Assembly (NCBI GenBank): GCA_001314845.1
Contig: LJZQ01000025.1
Span: 1-63,207, forward strand
Length of the DNA stretch: 63,207 nucleotides
Direction of reading: 5' to 3'
From: Marinobacter excellens HL-55
Lineage (GTDB): Bacteria > Pseudomonadota > Gammaproteobacteria > Pseudomonadales > Oleiphilaceae
In this document: positions 21,144-30,869 of the stretch, piece after piece
How positions within the stretch are numbered: position 1 is the first letter of the stretch
How the letters are laid out: each line of letters begins with the position of its first letter
Program-made: the position numbers and the translations under genes
The notes under the pieces: generated by a model
What the model saw: only the letters and a program-made list of their open reading frames with translations
Database searches by the model: none
Told to the model about the DNA's origin: nothing

Positions 21144-22472
21144 ATGACGGCAGACACCATCACCGCAGCCGATATCCGAATCAACGCCCGATGGCTGATC
21201 CCGGTGCAACCGTTCGGCGTTGTCTGGGAGCATCAAGCGGTTATTCTGCAGGGCAGCCGGATCGCCGCGGTACTGCCACAGACCGAAGCAGATAAAGCCT
21301 ACCGCACCCGGGAAACCATAGATCTGAACGATCATGTGGTGCTCCCCGGCCTGATTAACCTGCACGGCCACACTGCGATGTCACTGTTCCGGGGCATGGC
21401 CGACGACCTGCCCCTGATGACCTGGCTGAACGATCATATCTGGCCGGCAGAAGGAAAATTTGTCAGCGAACAGTTTGTGCTGGATGGCAGCCGACTGGCC
21501 ATGGCGGAGATGCTGCGCACCGGCACCACCACCTTTTCCGACATGTATTTCTTTCCGGAGATCACCGCTCAGGCCGCCCATGACGTCGGTATGCGGGCAC
21601 AGGTCTGCTTTCCGCTGATGGACATGCCCACCGTGTGGGGCTCCGGGCCGGAAGAATACCTGCGTAAAGGGGCAGCACTCATCGAAGAGTGGCGCAACGA
21701 CGACTACATCATGCCGGCCATCGGCCCTCACGCACCTTATACGGTATCTGATCAGCCACTGAGTTCAGCGGTAGAGCTATCTGCCCAGACAGGCGCGGCC
21801 ATACAACTGCACCTGCACGAGACCGCGTTCGAAGTAGAAGACGCCGTAAAAAACACAGGCAAGCGCCCGCTGGCCCGTATGGCCGAGCTGGGCGTTTTGG
21901 GCAGCAACACCCAATGCGTACACATGACCCAGATTAATGATGCTGATCTGGAGCTGCTTGCCAGCTCTGGCGCTCATATCGTGCATTGCCCCGAGTCGAA
22001 CCTGAAACTGGCCAGCGGGCTTTGCCCGGTGCAGAAGCTGATCGATGGCGGCATCAACGTCACCATTGGCACCGACGGCGCCGCCAGCAACAACGACCTC
22101 GACCTGTTTGGCGAACTCAAAACCGCCGCCATGATTGCCAAAGTGGTGGCCGGCGATGCCTCAGCTCTGTCGGCACATCTCGCTCTGGAAATGGCCACCA
22201 TGAACGGTGCCCGCGCCCTGGGCCGAAATCACGAATTAGGCTCACTGGTGGCCGGCAAACTGGCCGACCTGATCGCGGTCGACCTGAGCGATCCCTACCT
22301 GCAGCCGGTTTATGATCCTGCATCGCATCTGGTTTACAGCAACCATGGCCGGGCAGTAAGCCATAGCTGGATTCACGGCGTACCTCAGTTACAGGATGGC
22401 CGATTAACCCGCATCGATGTGCCAGACCTGATGCTCCGGGTTCGTGACTGGCGCCAACAGATTCTCAGTTAA
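21144..22472 (+). CDS. TRZ/ATZ family amidohydrolase, methylthioadenosine/S-adenosylhomocysteine deaminase type
   Basis: A 442-residue amidohydrolase of the MtaD/SsnA group. Metal ligands are visible in [18 protein letters not shown] (HxH), [10 protein letters not shown], the [12 protein letters not shown] segment and [17 protein letters not shown]. Such enzymes deaminate 5'-methylthioadenosine or S-adenosylhomocysteine to the inosine form. Placement beside mtnA supports the methylthioadenosine role; placement directly before ubiG, which releases S-adenosylhomocysteine, would fit the other substrate. It starts at ATG 21144 after GAGGCAGGTTA, and ubiG begins 23 bases after its stop, so the two are likely co-transcribed. 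Confidence 0.92.
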   Translation: MTADTITAADIRINARWLIPVQPFGVVWEHQAVILQGSRIAAVLPQTEADKAYRTRETIDLNDHVVLPGLINLHGHTAMSLFRGMADDLPLMTWLNDHIWPAEGKFVSEQFVLDGSRLAMAEMLRTGTTTFSDMYFFPEITAQAAHDVGMRAQVCFPLMDMPTVWGSGPEEYLRKGAALIEEWRNDDYIMPAIGPHAPYTVSDQPLSSAVELSAQTGAAIQLHLHETAFEVEDAVKNTGKRPLARMAELGVLGSNTQCVHMTQINDADLELLASSGAHIVHCPESNLKLASGLCPVQKLIDGGINVTIGTDGAASNNDLDLFGELKTAAMIAKVVAGDASALSAHLALEMATMNGARALGRNHELGSLVAGKLADLIAVDLSDPYLQPVYDPASHLVYSNHGRAVSHSWIHGVPQLQDGRLTRIDVPDLMLRVRDWRQQILS

Positions 22473-22495
22473 TTATTTACATCAGGTGTAACACT

Positions 22496-23212
22496 ATGAG
22501 CAACCAGAACGTAGACCACAGCGAGATTGCCAAGTTTGAAGCCCTGGCCAGCCGCTGGTGGGACCCGACCAGTGAGTTCAAACCGCTGCACGACATCAAT
22601 CCCTTGCGCCTTAACTACATTGATGAGCGGGTGTCCCTGACGGGCAAAAAGGTACTGGACGTTGGTTGCGGCGGCGGCCTGCTTTCAGAAGGCATGGCCC
22701 TGCGCGGCGCCCACGTGACCGGCATTGACATGGGAGAGGCGCCACTTTCGGTTGCGAAACTGCACGGACTGGAATCCGGAGTCAAAGTGGATTACCGGCA
22801 GATCACCGTCGAGGAACTGGCGCAAGACCCAGAGCACGCCGGCCAATACGATGCCGTCACTTGCCTCGAAATGCTTGAGCATGTGCCAGACCCTTCCTCC
22901 GTGATCCGCGCCTGTGCTGCCATGCTGCGCCCGGGTGGTCACATGTTTGTCTCGACCATCAACCGCAACCATAAGTCATTTCTGTTCGCCATTGTCGGTG
23001 CGGAGTATGTTCTCAACCTTCTGCCCAAGGGCACCCATGAGTGGAAAAAGTTCATCCGGCCTTCGGAAATGTCGGATTACCTGCGCCACGCCAACCTGGA
23101 AGTGCAGGAGCTCACCGGCATGACCTACAACCTCATTACCAAGGTGTACAAGCTGGGCCGGGATGTGGACGTCAACTACCTGATGCATGCGCGGGATATT
23201 CGTGAAGACTGA
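22496..23212 (+). CDS. ubiG: Ubiquinone biosynthesis O-methyltransferase UbiG
   Basis: UbiG carries out both O-methylations of the ubiquinone ring using S-adenosylmethionine. The 238-residue protein starts with the family pattern [19 protein letters not shown], has the SAM-binding [16 protein letters not shown] near residues 49-64, and [12 protein letters not shown] as the post-I motif. The gene order with mupP and yciK downstream is the one seen in Pseudomonas. The start of the next gene lies inside its 3' end, so the two are translationally coupled. Confidence 0.96.
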   Translation: MSNQNVDHSEIAKFEALASRWWDPTSEFKPLHDINPLRLNYIDERVSLTGKKVLDVGCGGGLLSEGMALRGAHVTGIDMGEAPLSVAKLHGLESGVKVDYRQITVEELAQDPEHAGQYDAVTCLEMLEHVPDPSSVIRACAAMLRPGGHMFVSTINRNHKSFLFAIVGAEYVLNLLPKGTHEWKKFIRPSEMSDYLRHANLEVQELTGMTYNLITKVYKLGRDVDVNYLMHARDIRED

Positions 23213-23867
23213 CCAACAGCCGTCTGCCGTACTCTTCGATCTCGATGGCACCCTGATCGACACCGCCCCGGACTTCATACGGTGCCTGAATATACTGCGC
23301 CAGCAACACAGCCTGGCGCCGCTGCCCGCAGAGCAAATCCGCCGCTCGGTCTCCAATGGTGCCCGTGCAATGATAAGAGTGGGCTTTGGCCTGGAGCCCG
23401 AACACCAAGGCTATCTGGAAAAGCACACCGCCTTTCTGGATCTTTACGAGGCCGGTGTTGCCGAGGAAACCACCCTGTTCGAGGGCATGGACACATTGCT
23501 TCAAGAGCTCGAGGCGAGAGCCATTCCCTGGGGTATCGTCACCAACAAGCCGGTGCGCTTTGCCGCCCCGCTGATCGTCGCCCTCGGCCTGGCAGAGCGC
23601 TGCGCCACGCTCATTTGCCCTGACCACGTTGCCCAGCGCAAGCCGCACCCGGAAGCCTTGTTCCTGGCGTGCCAACAGATCAATGTAGAGCCGTCCTCGG
23701 CAATTTACGTGGGCGATCACGAGCGTGACATAGAGGCCGGCCGCAATGCTGGCATGCGCACTGTGGCGGTCCGCTACGGCTACATTGAGCAGCCAGAGTC
23801 TGTTGACCTGTGGCAAGCCAATGTCATCGTAGACACCGTCGCCGATCTGGCAAAACTGTTACAATAA
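23187..23867 (+). CDS. mupP: HAD-IA phosphatase, N-acetylmuramic acid 6-phosphate phosphatase (MupP) type
   Basis: A HAD hydrolase of 226 residues with motif [17 protein letters not shown], motif II in [14 protein letters not shown] (Thr), a Lys in the PHPEALF region and motif [18 protein letters not shown]. It would usually be annotated as phosphoglycolate phosphatase. The ubiG-x-yciK position is that of Pseudomonas mupP, whose product dephosphorylates MurNAc-6-phosphate in the anhydro-MurNAc recycling pathway, so I favour MupP. The ATG at 23187 overlaps ubiG by 26 bases; a GTG at 23202 would give 221 residues and an equally good start. Confidence 0.88.
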   Translation: MRGIFVKTDQQPSAVLFDLDGTLIDTAPDFIRCLNILRQQHSLAPLPAEQIRRSVSNGARAMIRVGFGLEPEHQGYLEKHTAFLDLYEAGVAEETTLFEGMDTLLQELEARAIPWGIVTNKPVRFAAPLIVALGLAERCATLICPDHVAQRKPHPEALFLACQQINVEPSSAIYVGDHERDIEAGRNAGMRTVAVRYGYIEQPESVDLWQANVIVDTVADLAKLLQ

Positions 23868-23931
23868 CGCCCATCATTTTTCAGTACCGGCCCGAGGCTG
23901 GTCTGCAACCGCCTGAACACGGAGACAGGTT

Positions 23932-24684
23932 ATGCATGATTACCAGGCACCCGCCGATCTTTTGAAAGACCGCATTGTCATGGTAACCGGCGCCGGCAGC
24001 GGCATTGGCCGTGTTGCCGCCAAAACCTACGCCGCCCACGGTGCTACCGTGATCCTGGTTGGCCGTACGGTGGCCAAGCTAGAAGAAGTGTATGACGAGA
24101 TCGAAGCCGCCGGCCATCCACAAGCCGCTATCGTCCCGATGAACTTCGAGGGGGCTGCGGTCAAGGAATACGAAGAACTGGCGATGACCCTGGAAGAGAA
24201 CTTTGGCCGGCTGGATGGTCTGCTGCACAACGCCGGCATTCTGGGTTCGCGTAGCCCAGTTGAGCTCTACGATCCGGAAATCTGGAACAAGGTTATGCAG
24301 GTGAACGCCACCGCACCCTTCCTGCTCAGCCGGGCCATGATTCCGTTGCTGCGTAAATCCGATGACGCCTCAATGATCTTCACATCATCCGGCGTTGGCC
24401 GTCAGGCCCGGGCGTATTGGGGCGCCTATGCCGTGTCCAAATTTGCAGTTGAAGGGCTTAGCCAGTTGCTGTCGGATGAGCTTGACGACACCCGACACAA
24501 CATTCGGGTGAACAGTCTGAACCCCGGCGCCACCCGTACCAATATGAGAGTGCTTGCGTACCCGGCAGAGAACCCGAGCCAGAATCCGGACCCGGATGCG
24601 TTGATGCCGATCTACCTGTACCTGATGGGCAAAGACAGCCAGGGCATCAACGGCCAGAAGATCGACGCACAGCCGAAGAAATAA
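23932..24684 (+). CDS. yciK: YciK family short-chain oxidoreductase
   Basis: A 250-residue SDR enzyme. It starts MHDYQAPADLLKDRIVMVTG and has the NAD(P)-binding VTGAGSGIGRVAAKTYA, HNAGILG (NNAG-like), the catalytic Ser region IFTSSGVG and the YAVSKFAVEG (YxxxK) signature. The substrate of YciK proteins is unknown. It follows mupP by 64 bases, keeping the Pseudomonas order ubiG-mupP-yciK, and its stop overlaps the start of the glutaredoxin-like gene (24684), which implies one transcript. Confidence 0.93.
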   Translation: MHDYQAPADLLKDRIVMVTGAGSGIGRVAAKTYAAHGATVILVGRTVAKLEEVYDEIEAAGHPQAAIVPMNFEGAAVKEYEELAMTLEENFGRLDGLLHNAGILGSRSPVELYDPEIWNKVMQVNATAPFLLSRAMIPLLRKSDDASMIFTSSGVGRQARAYWGAYAVSKFAVEGLSQLLSDELDDTRHNIRVNSLNPGATRTNMRVLAYPAENPSQNPDPDALMPIYLYLMGKDSQGINGQKIDAQPKK

Positions 24685-24917
24685 TGGAAATTCTGTTTTA
24701 CACCACATCCCAGTGTCATCTGTGCGAACTGGCGGAAGCGTTGTTGGTCAGCACTCCTATGCCAGAGCCGATTCCAGTGGATGTGGTCGACATCGCCCAG
24801 TCTGAAGAGCTGGTTGGACGCTACGGCACTCGGATTCCGGTATTGCGTCGTAACGACACCGGTGCGGAGCTGGACTGGCCGTTCACGAGGGACCAGCTAC
24901 TGACGTTTTTGCAATGA
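24684..24917 (+). CDS. Glutaredoxin family protein
   Basis: A 77-residue thioredoxin-fold protein of the DUF836/glutaredoxin-like family. It has a redox-type CxxC motif in TTSQCHLCELAE (residues 11-14), then VDVVDIAQSEELVGRYGTRIPVLR with the cis-proline position IPV, and ends FTRDQLLTFL. Its partners are unknown; a role in disulfide or glutathione exchange is inferred. The start overlaps the yciK stop by one base, and yaaA begins 12 bases after its stop. Confidence 0.9.
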   Translation: MEILFYTTSQCHLCELAEALLVSTPMPEPIPVDVVDIAQSEELVGRYGTRIPVLRRNDTGAELDWPFTRDQLLTFLQ

Positions 24918-24929
24918 GGATTCGCTGAT

Positions 24930-25700
24930 ATGTTGATGATCATTTCCCCGGCCAAAACACTGGACTACGAGAGTCCTCTGGCGACCGAGACCCATACCCA
25001 GCCAGAATATCTGGATGACGCCTGCGAGCTGATCGACCAACTCAAGGATCTGGAGCCACACCAGGTCAGTAACCTGATGAGCATCAGCGACAAGCTCGGC
25101 CAATTGAACGCCGAGCGCTTTCGCACCTGGAGCACACCGTTCACTCCGGACAACGCCCGCCAGGCCATATTAGCGTTCAAAGGTGACGTCTACACGGGAC
25201 TCGACGCAGAAAGTTTCAGCGAAGATGATTTCAGTTTTGCCCAGAAGCATCTGCGCATGCTCTCCGGCCTTTACGGGCTGCTCAAACCGCTCGACCTGAT
25301 GCAGCCCTACCGGCTGGAAATGGGCACCCGGTTCGAAAACCACCGAGGCAAAGACCTGTACGCATTCTGGGGCAACAAGCTTACAGACGCCCTGAACGGG
25401 TTGTTGACAGAAGATGACCAGGTTCTGGTGAACCTTGCCTCCAACGAATACTTCAAAAGCGTCAAGAAGAAAGATCTTGATGGCCGGTTGATCACCCCCC
25501 AGTTCAAAGACTGGAAGAACGGTCAGTACAAAATGATCAGTTTTTATGCCAAGAAAGCCCGAGGGCTGATGTGCCGCTTTGCCATTCAGAACCGCATCAC
25601 CCAGGCCGACGACCTCAAGGGATTCAACCTTGAGGGATATTACTTCAGTGAAGACCAATCCGATAAAAACAACTGGGTTTTCCTGCGGGATGAACAGTAA
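24930..25700 (+). CDS. yaaA: Peroxide stress protein YaaA
   Basis: A 256-residue YaaA/DUF328 protein. It starts [17 protein letters not shown] and has the family segments [52 protein letters not shown] and [13 protein letters not shown]. In E. coli YaaA limits intracellular iron during hydrogen peroxide stress and binds DNA. It is part of the ubiG-mupP-yciK-glutaredoxin-yaaA run. No OxyR site was identified upstream. Complete at the usual length. Confidence 0.95.
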   Translation: MLMIISPAKTLDYESPLATETHTQPEYLDDACELIDQLKDLEPHQVSNLMSISDKLGQLNAERFRTWSTPFTPDNARQAILAFKGDVYTGLDAESFSEDDFSFAQKHLRMLSGLYGLLKPLDLMQPYRLEMGTRFENHRGKDLYAFWGNKLTDALNGLLTEDDQVLVNLASNEYFKSVKKKDLDGRLITPQFKDWKNGQYKMISFYAKKARGLMCRFAIQNRITQADDLKGFNLEGYYFSEDQSDKNNWVFLRDEQ

Positions 25701-25726
25701 CCGTTTCAGTTGATATCGGAGCAACC

Positions 25727-25927
25727 ATGAACGAAGCAGTTTTTTCCCAGATCGCCATGATGGTGTTTCTGACGGGTCTTATTGTCTGGATGGGTTTCAT
25801 TGTCTGGGACCTGGCAAAGAAATCCCAGGCAGGCAAGTTCGGCACCATAGCCCTGTTCACCATACTGGGCGCAGGCGTTGTCGGCTTTATCGTCAAAACC
25901 GTGCTGGTTGAGATCATGCAGATCTGA
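25727..25927 (+). CDS. DUF2788 small membrane protein
   Basis: A 66-residue protein with two predicted membrane segments: residues about 9-28 (MMVFLTGLIVWMGFIVWDLA) and about 42-62, joined by a short basic loop (KKSQAGKFG). It matches the DUF2788 family of small inner-membrane proteins with no known function. It begins 26 bases after yaaA with GGAGC upstream. A 9-bp hairpin lies 23 bases after its stop. Confidence 0.85.
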   Translation: MNEAVFSQIAMMVFLTGLIVWMGFIVWDLAKKSQAGKFGTIALFTILGAGVVGFIVKTVLVEIMQI

Positions 25928-25949
25928 CCTGCCCGAATACCCGTCACTT

Positions 25950-25973
25950 TACGGCCACGGCTCTGTGGCCGTA
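25950..25973 (+). terminator. Stem-loop after the DUF2788 gene, possible terminator
   Basis: TACGGCCAC (25950-25958) pairs perfectly with GTGGCCGTA (25965-25973) across a 6-base loop. It is followed by TCATCCTTCCCCCTTTT rather than a clean T tract, so termination strength is doubtful. It separates the yaaA/DUF2788 unit from rdgC. Confidence 0.45.
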
Positions 25974-26026
25974 TCATCCTTCCCCCTTTTGCAATGCTTT
26001 GAACTGACAGCAAGGATTCAAACCGC

Positions 26027-26959
26027 ATGTGGTTTCGTAACGCACGAGTTTTCCGTTTCACCAAGCCCTTCGATATCACCCCTGAGGATCTGGAAGACAA
26101 GCTGAAAGCCGACGCTTTCAAACCCTGCGGTCCGCAGGAAACCCTTCGCCAGGGCTGGGTACCACCCCTGGGCAAGCACGGAGAATTAATGGTACACAGC
26201 GCCAACGGCTACCATTTGATTGCCCTGCGCAAAGAAGAAAAGATCCTGCCGGGCCCAGTGGTCAAAGAAGCAGTAGAAGAGCGTGCAGAAGCGATCGAGC
26301 TGGACCAGGGCCGGAAGGTTCGCAAGAAAGAGAAAGAGGAAATCAAGGAACAGGTCATGCTCGAGATGCTGCCCCAGGCCTTCTCCCGCAACCGCCGCTG
26401 CTACGCGTACCTGGCACCCCAGGATGGCGTGCTGGTGGTCGATGCCGGGTCAGCCAAACAGGCAGAAGACCTTGCCTCTACTCTGCGCAAAAGCCTCGGC
26501 TCACTGCCGGTTCGGCCACCGGCGGTCGAGCAGGCCCCGGCCTTCACCTTCACCGGCTGGCTGAACGAGACCATTGATCACCCCGCCAGCATTGTTCTGG
26601 GCAGTGAATGTGAACTGAAAGATCCGTCTGAAGACGGCGGTGTGGTGCGCTGCAAAGGCCTGAACCTGAAGGCCGAAGAAATCCGCAACCACCTCGAAAC
26701 CGGCATGCAGGTGACCAAGCTGTCACTGACCTGGGACGACAATGTCTCATTTGTACTGGATGAGGAGCTGGGCATCCGGCGCCTGAAGTTTGGCGAAACC
26801 CTGCAAGATCAGTTGGACGACGTCGACGTGGACGATGCCGTCGCCAAGTTCGACGCCGCCTTCACCCTGATGACCATGGAACTGTCCCGAATGATTCCTG
26901 GTCTGCTGGAAGCACTGGGCGGAGAAGACCGCTCCGCCATTGTCGAAGAGGAAACCTGA
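26027..26959 (+). CDS. rdgC: Recombination-associated protein RdgC
   Basis: A 310-residue RdgC, a ring-forming DNA-binding protein that restrains RecA loading. The start MWFRNARVFRFTKPF is characteristic, as are LGKHGELMVHSANGYHLIALRKEEKILP and the MLPQAFSRNRRCYAYLAPQDG segment. The C-terminal part has the LSLTWDDNVSFVLDE... pattern. It stands alone between a stem-loop and a convergent acetyltransferase gene that begins its stop 17 bases away. Length is typical. Confidence 0.96.
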   Translation: MWFRNARVFRFTKPFDITPEDLEDKLKADAFKPCGPQETLRQGWVPPLGKHGELMVHSANGYHLIALRKEEKILPGPVVKEAVEERAEAIELDQGRKVRKKEKEEIKEQVMLEMLPQAFSRNRRCYAYLAPQDGVLVVDAGSAKQAEDLASTLRKSLGSLPVRPPAVEQAPAFTFTGWLNETIDHPASIVLGSECELKDPSEDGGVVRCKGLNLKAEEIRNHLETGMQVTKLSLTWDDNVSFVLDEELGIRRLKFGETLQDQLDDVDVDDAVAKFDAAFTLMTMELSRMIPGLLEALGGEDRSAIVEEET

Positions 26960-26970
26960 AGGCAAGGGAT

Positions 26971-26994
26971 GGGGGCCTACAGGTGGCCCCCTTT
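26971..26994. terminator. Candidate terminator between convergent rdgC and the acetyltransferase gene
   Basis: GGGGGCC (26971-26977) pairs with GGCCCCC (26985-26991) around a 7-base loop, followed by TTT. The right arm overlaps the last codons of the minus-strand gene. The short T tract makes this moderate evidence for rdgC termination. Confidence 0.4.
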
Positions 26995-29724
26995 ACCCAG
27001 CCGTTCCTTCTGCCAGTCGTTTTCCGGCTCATTCAGCACCAACCTGAGATCCATGACTTCTTCTTCCGGATTGTATCGGGTCTCAAAGCCCAGATGTTCC
27101 GCCAGTTTCAGCATGGGGCGGTTGTCCGGTAGCACATTACCGATCATTTCCACGGTGCCGCGAGCCCGGCAGTAATCAATCATTTTCTGCATCAGGGCCA
27201 CGCCCAGGCCTTCTCCCTTCATACGATCATCCACCATCACCGCAAACTCACAGCGCAAATTGTCGGCGTCGGTCCAGGTGCGAACAGTGCCCAGCGTTTC
27301 CTCGCCTTCCTCATCGAGGCGTGGCGCATTGGCGATGAACACCATTTCCCGGTCATAGTCGATCTGCACCATCTGGGCCACGTCTTCCCGGGAGAAGTGT
27401 TTACGGTACTGGAAAAACCGGTATCGGATCGATTCTGGGGACTGATGCTCGTGGAACGACCGGTGCGCCGGCTCATCCTCCGCCAGCACCGGCCGGATGA
27501 TCACTCTGCGACCTGATCTCGGCAGCACAATCCACTCTTCCAGCTCCCGTGGGTAAGGCTGAATAATAGGCCGCCCGGGTTTGTCATCCAGATCGATGGC
27601 GATGTTCACAGCCACCGCGCCCTGCTCATTGAACAACAGTGGCGAGATTTCCAGCCCACGAATCTCCGGAATATCGATCACAATCTGGGACAACGTCACC
27701 AATGTTTCAGATACCGCCCGAATGTCTTCTTCAGGCTTCAAGCTATGTTCTTTCAATAATTTGTACATATAGGTACGGCGCAACAACTCCCGCGCCAGCA
27801 CCATGTTTAAGGGCGGCAAAGCAATTTGCCGATCGCTCATGATATTGACTTGAGCACCTGCCGCGCCGCACACCACCAGCGGGCCAAACAGTTCGTCCCG
27901 GGTGATCCCGACACTGAACTCGATCCCGCCCACGTGTTGATAAGACCGTTGTACCGCGAACCCCAGAAAACCACTCCGGGGAAAATGGGATCGGTAGTCC
28001 TCCATTAAAAACCGGCAGGTGTCGATGATGACCTGTTCGCTGTTGAGCTTTTTAACCGTGCCTTTGTAACGGCGCTGAGTGGGGCTCAACTCCAGGAACG
28101 GGAAGCAGCCCTGCTCATGAACAACGCTGATATCAATGGGCCGGCGTTCGACCGCGAACACCTCGAGCACTTCCTCCAGGTCGTCACAGTACACGGTATC
28201 GATGGTGTTGATGCCATAATCACAGATCACCCGTCGGGCGTCGCGATGGGACAAATGCTTGCGGCCATCCCGCAAGGCTCTGGCAACCAGCTTCCGGGTG
28301 TTGGCCCGGTCAGCGAAGTGGTCGGTAAAAGATTCCGGGGTTTCAGTCAGCAGACGCTGTACGCGTTGGTGGCGTACGTGCTGCATAAAGGCCATCACCG
28401 CTTTTTCCGGATTGAAGAACGACGGCAAACCGGCCCGGTAAAATTCCTCACGGGAATCCATTACCGTGCTCTGCCCCAACCAACAGGTGAAAATATTCAG
28501 GCGCGTACCCTTGGATGCCTGCACCACCGCGTCAGCAATCTGCAGGCTGTCCTGCACCAGCGTAGGTGCGTACATCACCAGCACGTTGGCCACATTGGGA
28601 TCTTTGGCGAGGATCTTGATGGCGTTGGCGTAGAGCTCCGGGCTGGCATCGTAGTTAAGGTCGATCGGGTTTTTGCGGGTCCAGTAGGGAGGCAAAAGCT
28701 CCGCCAACTGATCAATGGACGCTTCCGACAACTCCGCCAGTTCACCGCCAAGATCCGCCAGCCGGTCCACCGCAAGCACACCCGGGCCCACGCCGTTGGC
28801 CATGATGGCCAGCGATTCCCGCCGCAACGGCCGCATTCGGGTGAGTGTTTCAAGCGCATCAAACATCTGCCCCAGTCCGTCCACGCGCAACACACCGGCA
28901 CGCTGCAACATGGCATCGTAGACTGGGTCACTGCGCTTGATGCCAGCGGGAAGCTCGTGGGCAAACCATTCGGATTCCGGCACTCGCCCGGATTTAACCG
29001 CAATAACCGGTTTGGTGCGGGAGGCAACCCGGACCGCCGACATAAAGCGGCGTGGATTCGGCATATTCTCGATGTGCAGAAGAATGGCGCGGGTCTGGGT
29101 GTCCTGGGCAAGATAATCGATCAGATCGTCATGATCGATGTCCATGCCATCGCCAAGTGTCAGAAAGTAGGAGAAACCGACACCGCGGGCAAAGGCCCAG
29201 TCAATCACTGAGCTGGCAATAGTGCCAGACTGACCGACAAAGGCAACGCGGCCCGGAATCGCACCCATGTGTGCGTAAGTGGCGTTCAAATGCCGGGCCG
29301 GAACCATCAAACCGATGGTGTTGGGGCCAAGCACCCGGATGCCGGTGTCACGGGCGGCATCCCGCACAGAGTACATCAGCGGCTGACCAGTTTTACTGTG
29401 GGTACGGGACATGCCGCCGGTCATCACGATCGCCGTACGCACGCCCCACTCACCGAGTTTGCGAATCATCTTGGGCACGGTATCTGGCGGGGTACAAACT
29501 ATTGCCAGATCGGGGCTGAAATCAAGCCGTGATATTTTCTTTACACAGGTGACACCATGAACGTTGTCATAATCGCTCTGGTTGACCACTACCAACCGAC
29601 CGGGGTAGCCACCCCCCAGAAGATTTCGCAGCACCATACCACCCAGATTGTCGGCCCGTTCAGATGCACCAACCACCACAATCGATTCAGGATTGAACAG
29701 GCTTTCCAGATAGCGGGTACTCAA
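26977..29724 (-). CDS. Acyl-CoA synthetase (NDP-forming)-like protein fused to GNAT acetyltransferase (PatZ/Pat type)
   Basis: A 915-residue fusion: N-terminal CoA-binding Rossmann domain (SIVVVGASERADNLGG; VFVG..SGTI-like FVGQSGTIASSVIDWA), succinyl-CoA-ligase-like domain, ATP-grasp domain with GISR-like FSVGITRDELFGPLVVCG, and a C-terminal GNAT domain (about 740-900) with MVDDRMKGEGLGVALMQKMIDYCR as the acetyl-CoA pyrophosphate loop. This matches the protein lysine acetyltransferase Pat/PatZ, which acetylates acetyl-CoA synthetase. The start is TTG at 29724 with GGGAG upstream. A deacetylase-family gene is divergent 208 bases away. Confidence 0.92.
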   Translation of the reverse strand: MSTRYLESLFNPESIVVVGASERADNLGGMVLRNLLGGGYPGRLVVVNQSDYDNVHGVTCVKKISRLDFSPDLAIVCTPPDTVPKMIRKLGEWGVRTAIVMTGGMSRTHSKTGQPLMYSVRDAARDTGIRVLGPNTIGLMVPARHLNATYAHMGAIPGRVAFVGQSGTIASSVIDWAFARGVGFSYFLTLGDGMDIDHDDLIDYLAQDTQTRAILLHIENMPNPRRFMSAVRVASRTKPVIAVKSGRVPESEWFAHELPAGIKRSDPVYDAMLQRAGVLRVDGLGQMFDALETLTRMRPLRRESLAIMANGVGPGVLAVDRLADLGGELAELSEASIDQLAELLPPYWTRKNPIDLNYDASPELYANAIKILAKDPNVANVLVMYAPTLVQDSLQIADAVVQASKGTRLNIFTCWLGQSTVMDSREEFYRAGLPSFFNPEKAVMAFMQHVRHQRVQRLLTETPESFTDHFADRANTRKLVARALRDGRKHLSHRDARRVICDYGINTIDTVYCDDLEEVLEVFAVERRPIDISVVHEQGCFPFLELSPTQRRYKGTVKKLNSEQVIIDTCRFLMEDYRSHFPRSGFLGFAVQRSYQHVGGIEFSVGITRDELFGPLVVCGAAGAQVNIMSDRQIALPPLNMVLARELLRRTYMYKLLKEHSLKPEEDIRAVSETLVTLSQIVIDIPEIRGLEISPLLFNEQGAVAVNIAIDLDDKPGRPIIQPYPRELEEWIVLPRSGRRVIIRPVLAEDEPAHRSFHEHQSPESIRYRFFQYRKHFSREDVAQMVQIDYDREMVFIANAPRLDEEGEETLGTVRTWTDADNLRCEFAVMVDDRMKGEGLGVALMQKMIDYCRARGTVEMIGNVLPDNRPMLKLAEHLGFETRYNPEEEVMDLRLVLNEPENDWQKERLGKGGHL

Positions 29725-29903
29725 GTTGACTCTCCCTGATCGCGTGGACTGTCGAGATTTAGTTAAGAATCTCAGTAAAACAGATAGCTTATCAATGCAT
29801 ACCTTATCTTAGATGGGTATTTCATGATGTAAATCGCCAATCACAACCATTAGACCAAAGAAAGACGACAGACTTCGGTTATCCCTGATAACATGACAAA
29901 AAT

Positions 29904-29915
29904 AATAAGCTTATT
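29904..29915. promoter_or_regulatory. Perfect 12-base palindrome upstream of the deacetylase gene
   Basis: AATAAGCTTATT at 29904-29915 is a perfect palindrome 17 bases before the ATG of the histone-deacetylase-family gene. It lies in the only control region shared with the divergent acetyltransferase. It is AT-rich, so chance is possible; an operator role is inference. Confidence 0.25.
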
Positions 29916-29932
29916 CAGGCCAGACACCACGT

Positions 29933-30859
29933 ATGACCACGGCATTTTTCTCCCACGACGACTGCATGAAACACAACATGGGCCCGGAACACCCGGAAAG
30001 CCCAGAGCGTATTTCAACCATCCTGGCGTATCTGGCTGACACCCATCTGGAGCAAGACCTGGACTGGGTAAGACCGGAGGAGATCACCCGTGATCAACTG
30101 CTGACGGTGCATCCGGAGACTTACCTGCAACAGCTCGACATGATGCAACCCACCCGTGGCCGGGTGTTCACAGATCCAGACACCGCGATGATGCCAGACA
30201 CCCTGCGCGCCGCAAGGCTGGCCGCGGGCGGCAACGTTCAAGCGGTCGATATGGTGATGAGCAGCCAGGTAACCAACGCATTCGTTTGTGCGCGGCCGCC
30301 GGGGCACCATGCCGAACGCGCCAAATCCATGGGTTTCTGCTTTTACAACAACATTGCACTGGCAGCCATGCGCGCCCTCACCTTCCATCACCTGGAACGG
30401 GTTGCCATCATCGATTTTGATGTCCACCAGGGCAACGGCACCGTTGATATTGTCAGTGGTGATGAGCGCATTCTGATGTGCTCCAGCTTTCAGCATCCGT
30501 TCTACCCGCACTCTCACGTGCACCGGCAGGCTGACAACATCGTCAATATTCCCATTGAGTCCAATTGCTCAGCACTGGATTACCGGAAAGCCGTAGAAGC
30601 CGGGTGGCTGAAGAAGCTGCAGGATTTCAGACCTCAGTTGGTGTTGATATCAGCCGGATTTGATGGTCACAAGCTGGACCCGATGGCGGAACTGAATCTG
30701 GAAGTGGATGATTACCGCTGGCTGACAGAAATGCTGATCAGCGTGGCACACGATCACGCCAATGACCGGATCATCTCAACGCTGGAGGGGGGCTACCACT
30801 TGAAAGCCCTGGCCGAGAGCGTGACCGCACATCTGGATCTGTTGAGCACCGTCTACTAG
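29933..30859 (+). CDS. Histone deacetylase family protein
   Basis: A 308-residue class II type deacetylase. Zinc and catalytic residues are visible: tandem histidines in CARPPGHHAERAKSMGFC, IDFDVHQGNGT (zinc Asp and His), and the second Asp in ISAGFDGHKLDP; GGYHLKALA ends the active site. Bacterial relatives act on acetyl-lysine (AcuC) or acetylpolyamines. Its neighbour on the other strand is a PatZ-like lysine acetyltransferase, so lysine deacetylation of metabolic enzymes is the likelier role, but substrate choice is inference. It ends 10 bases from the convergent motY stop. Confidence 0.93.
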   Translation: MTTAFFSHDDCMKHNMGPEHPESPERISTILAYLADTHLEQDLDWVRPEEITRDQLLTVHPETYLQQLDMMQPTRGRVFTDPDTAMMPDTLRAARLAAGGNVQAVDMVMSSQVTNAFVCARPPGHHAERAKSMGFCFYNNIALAAMRALTFHHLERVAIIDFDVHQGNGTVDIVSGDERILMCSSFQHPFYPHSHVHRQADNIVNIPIESNCSALDYRKAVEAGWLKKLQDFRPQLVLISAGFDGHKLDPMAELNLEVDDYRWLTEMLISVAHDHANDRIISTLEGGYHLKALAESVTAHLDLLSTVY

Positions 30860-30869
30860 ATCTCAATAA

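Noticed and set aside
28117..29211. A 364-codon open frame opposite the PatZ-like gene
   Set aside because: Antisense shadow; histidine- and arginine-rich composition typical of reverse-frame translation.
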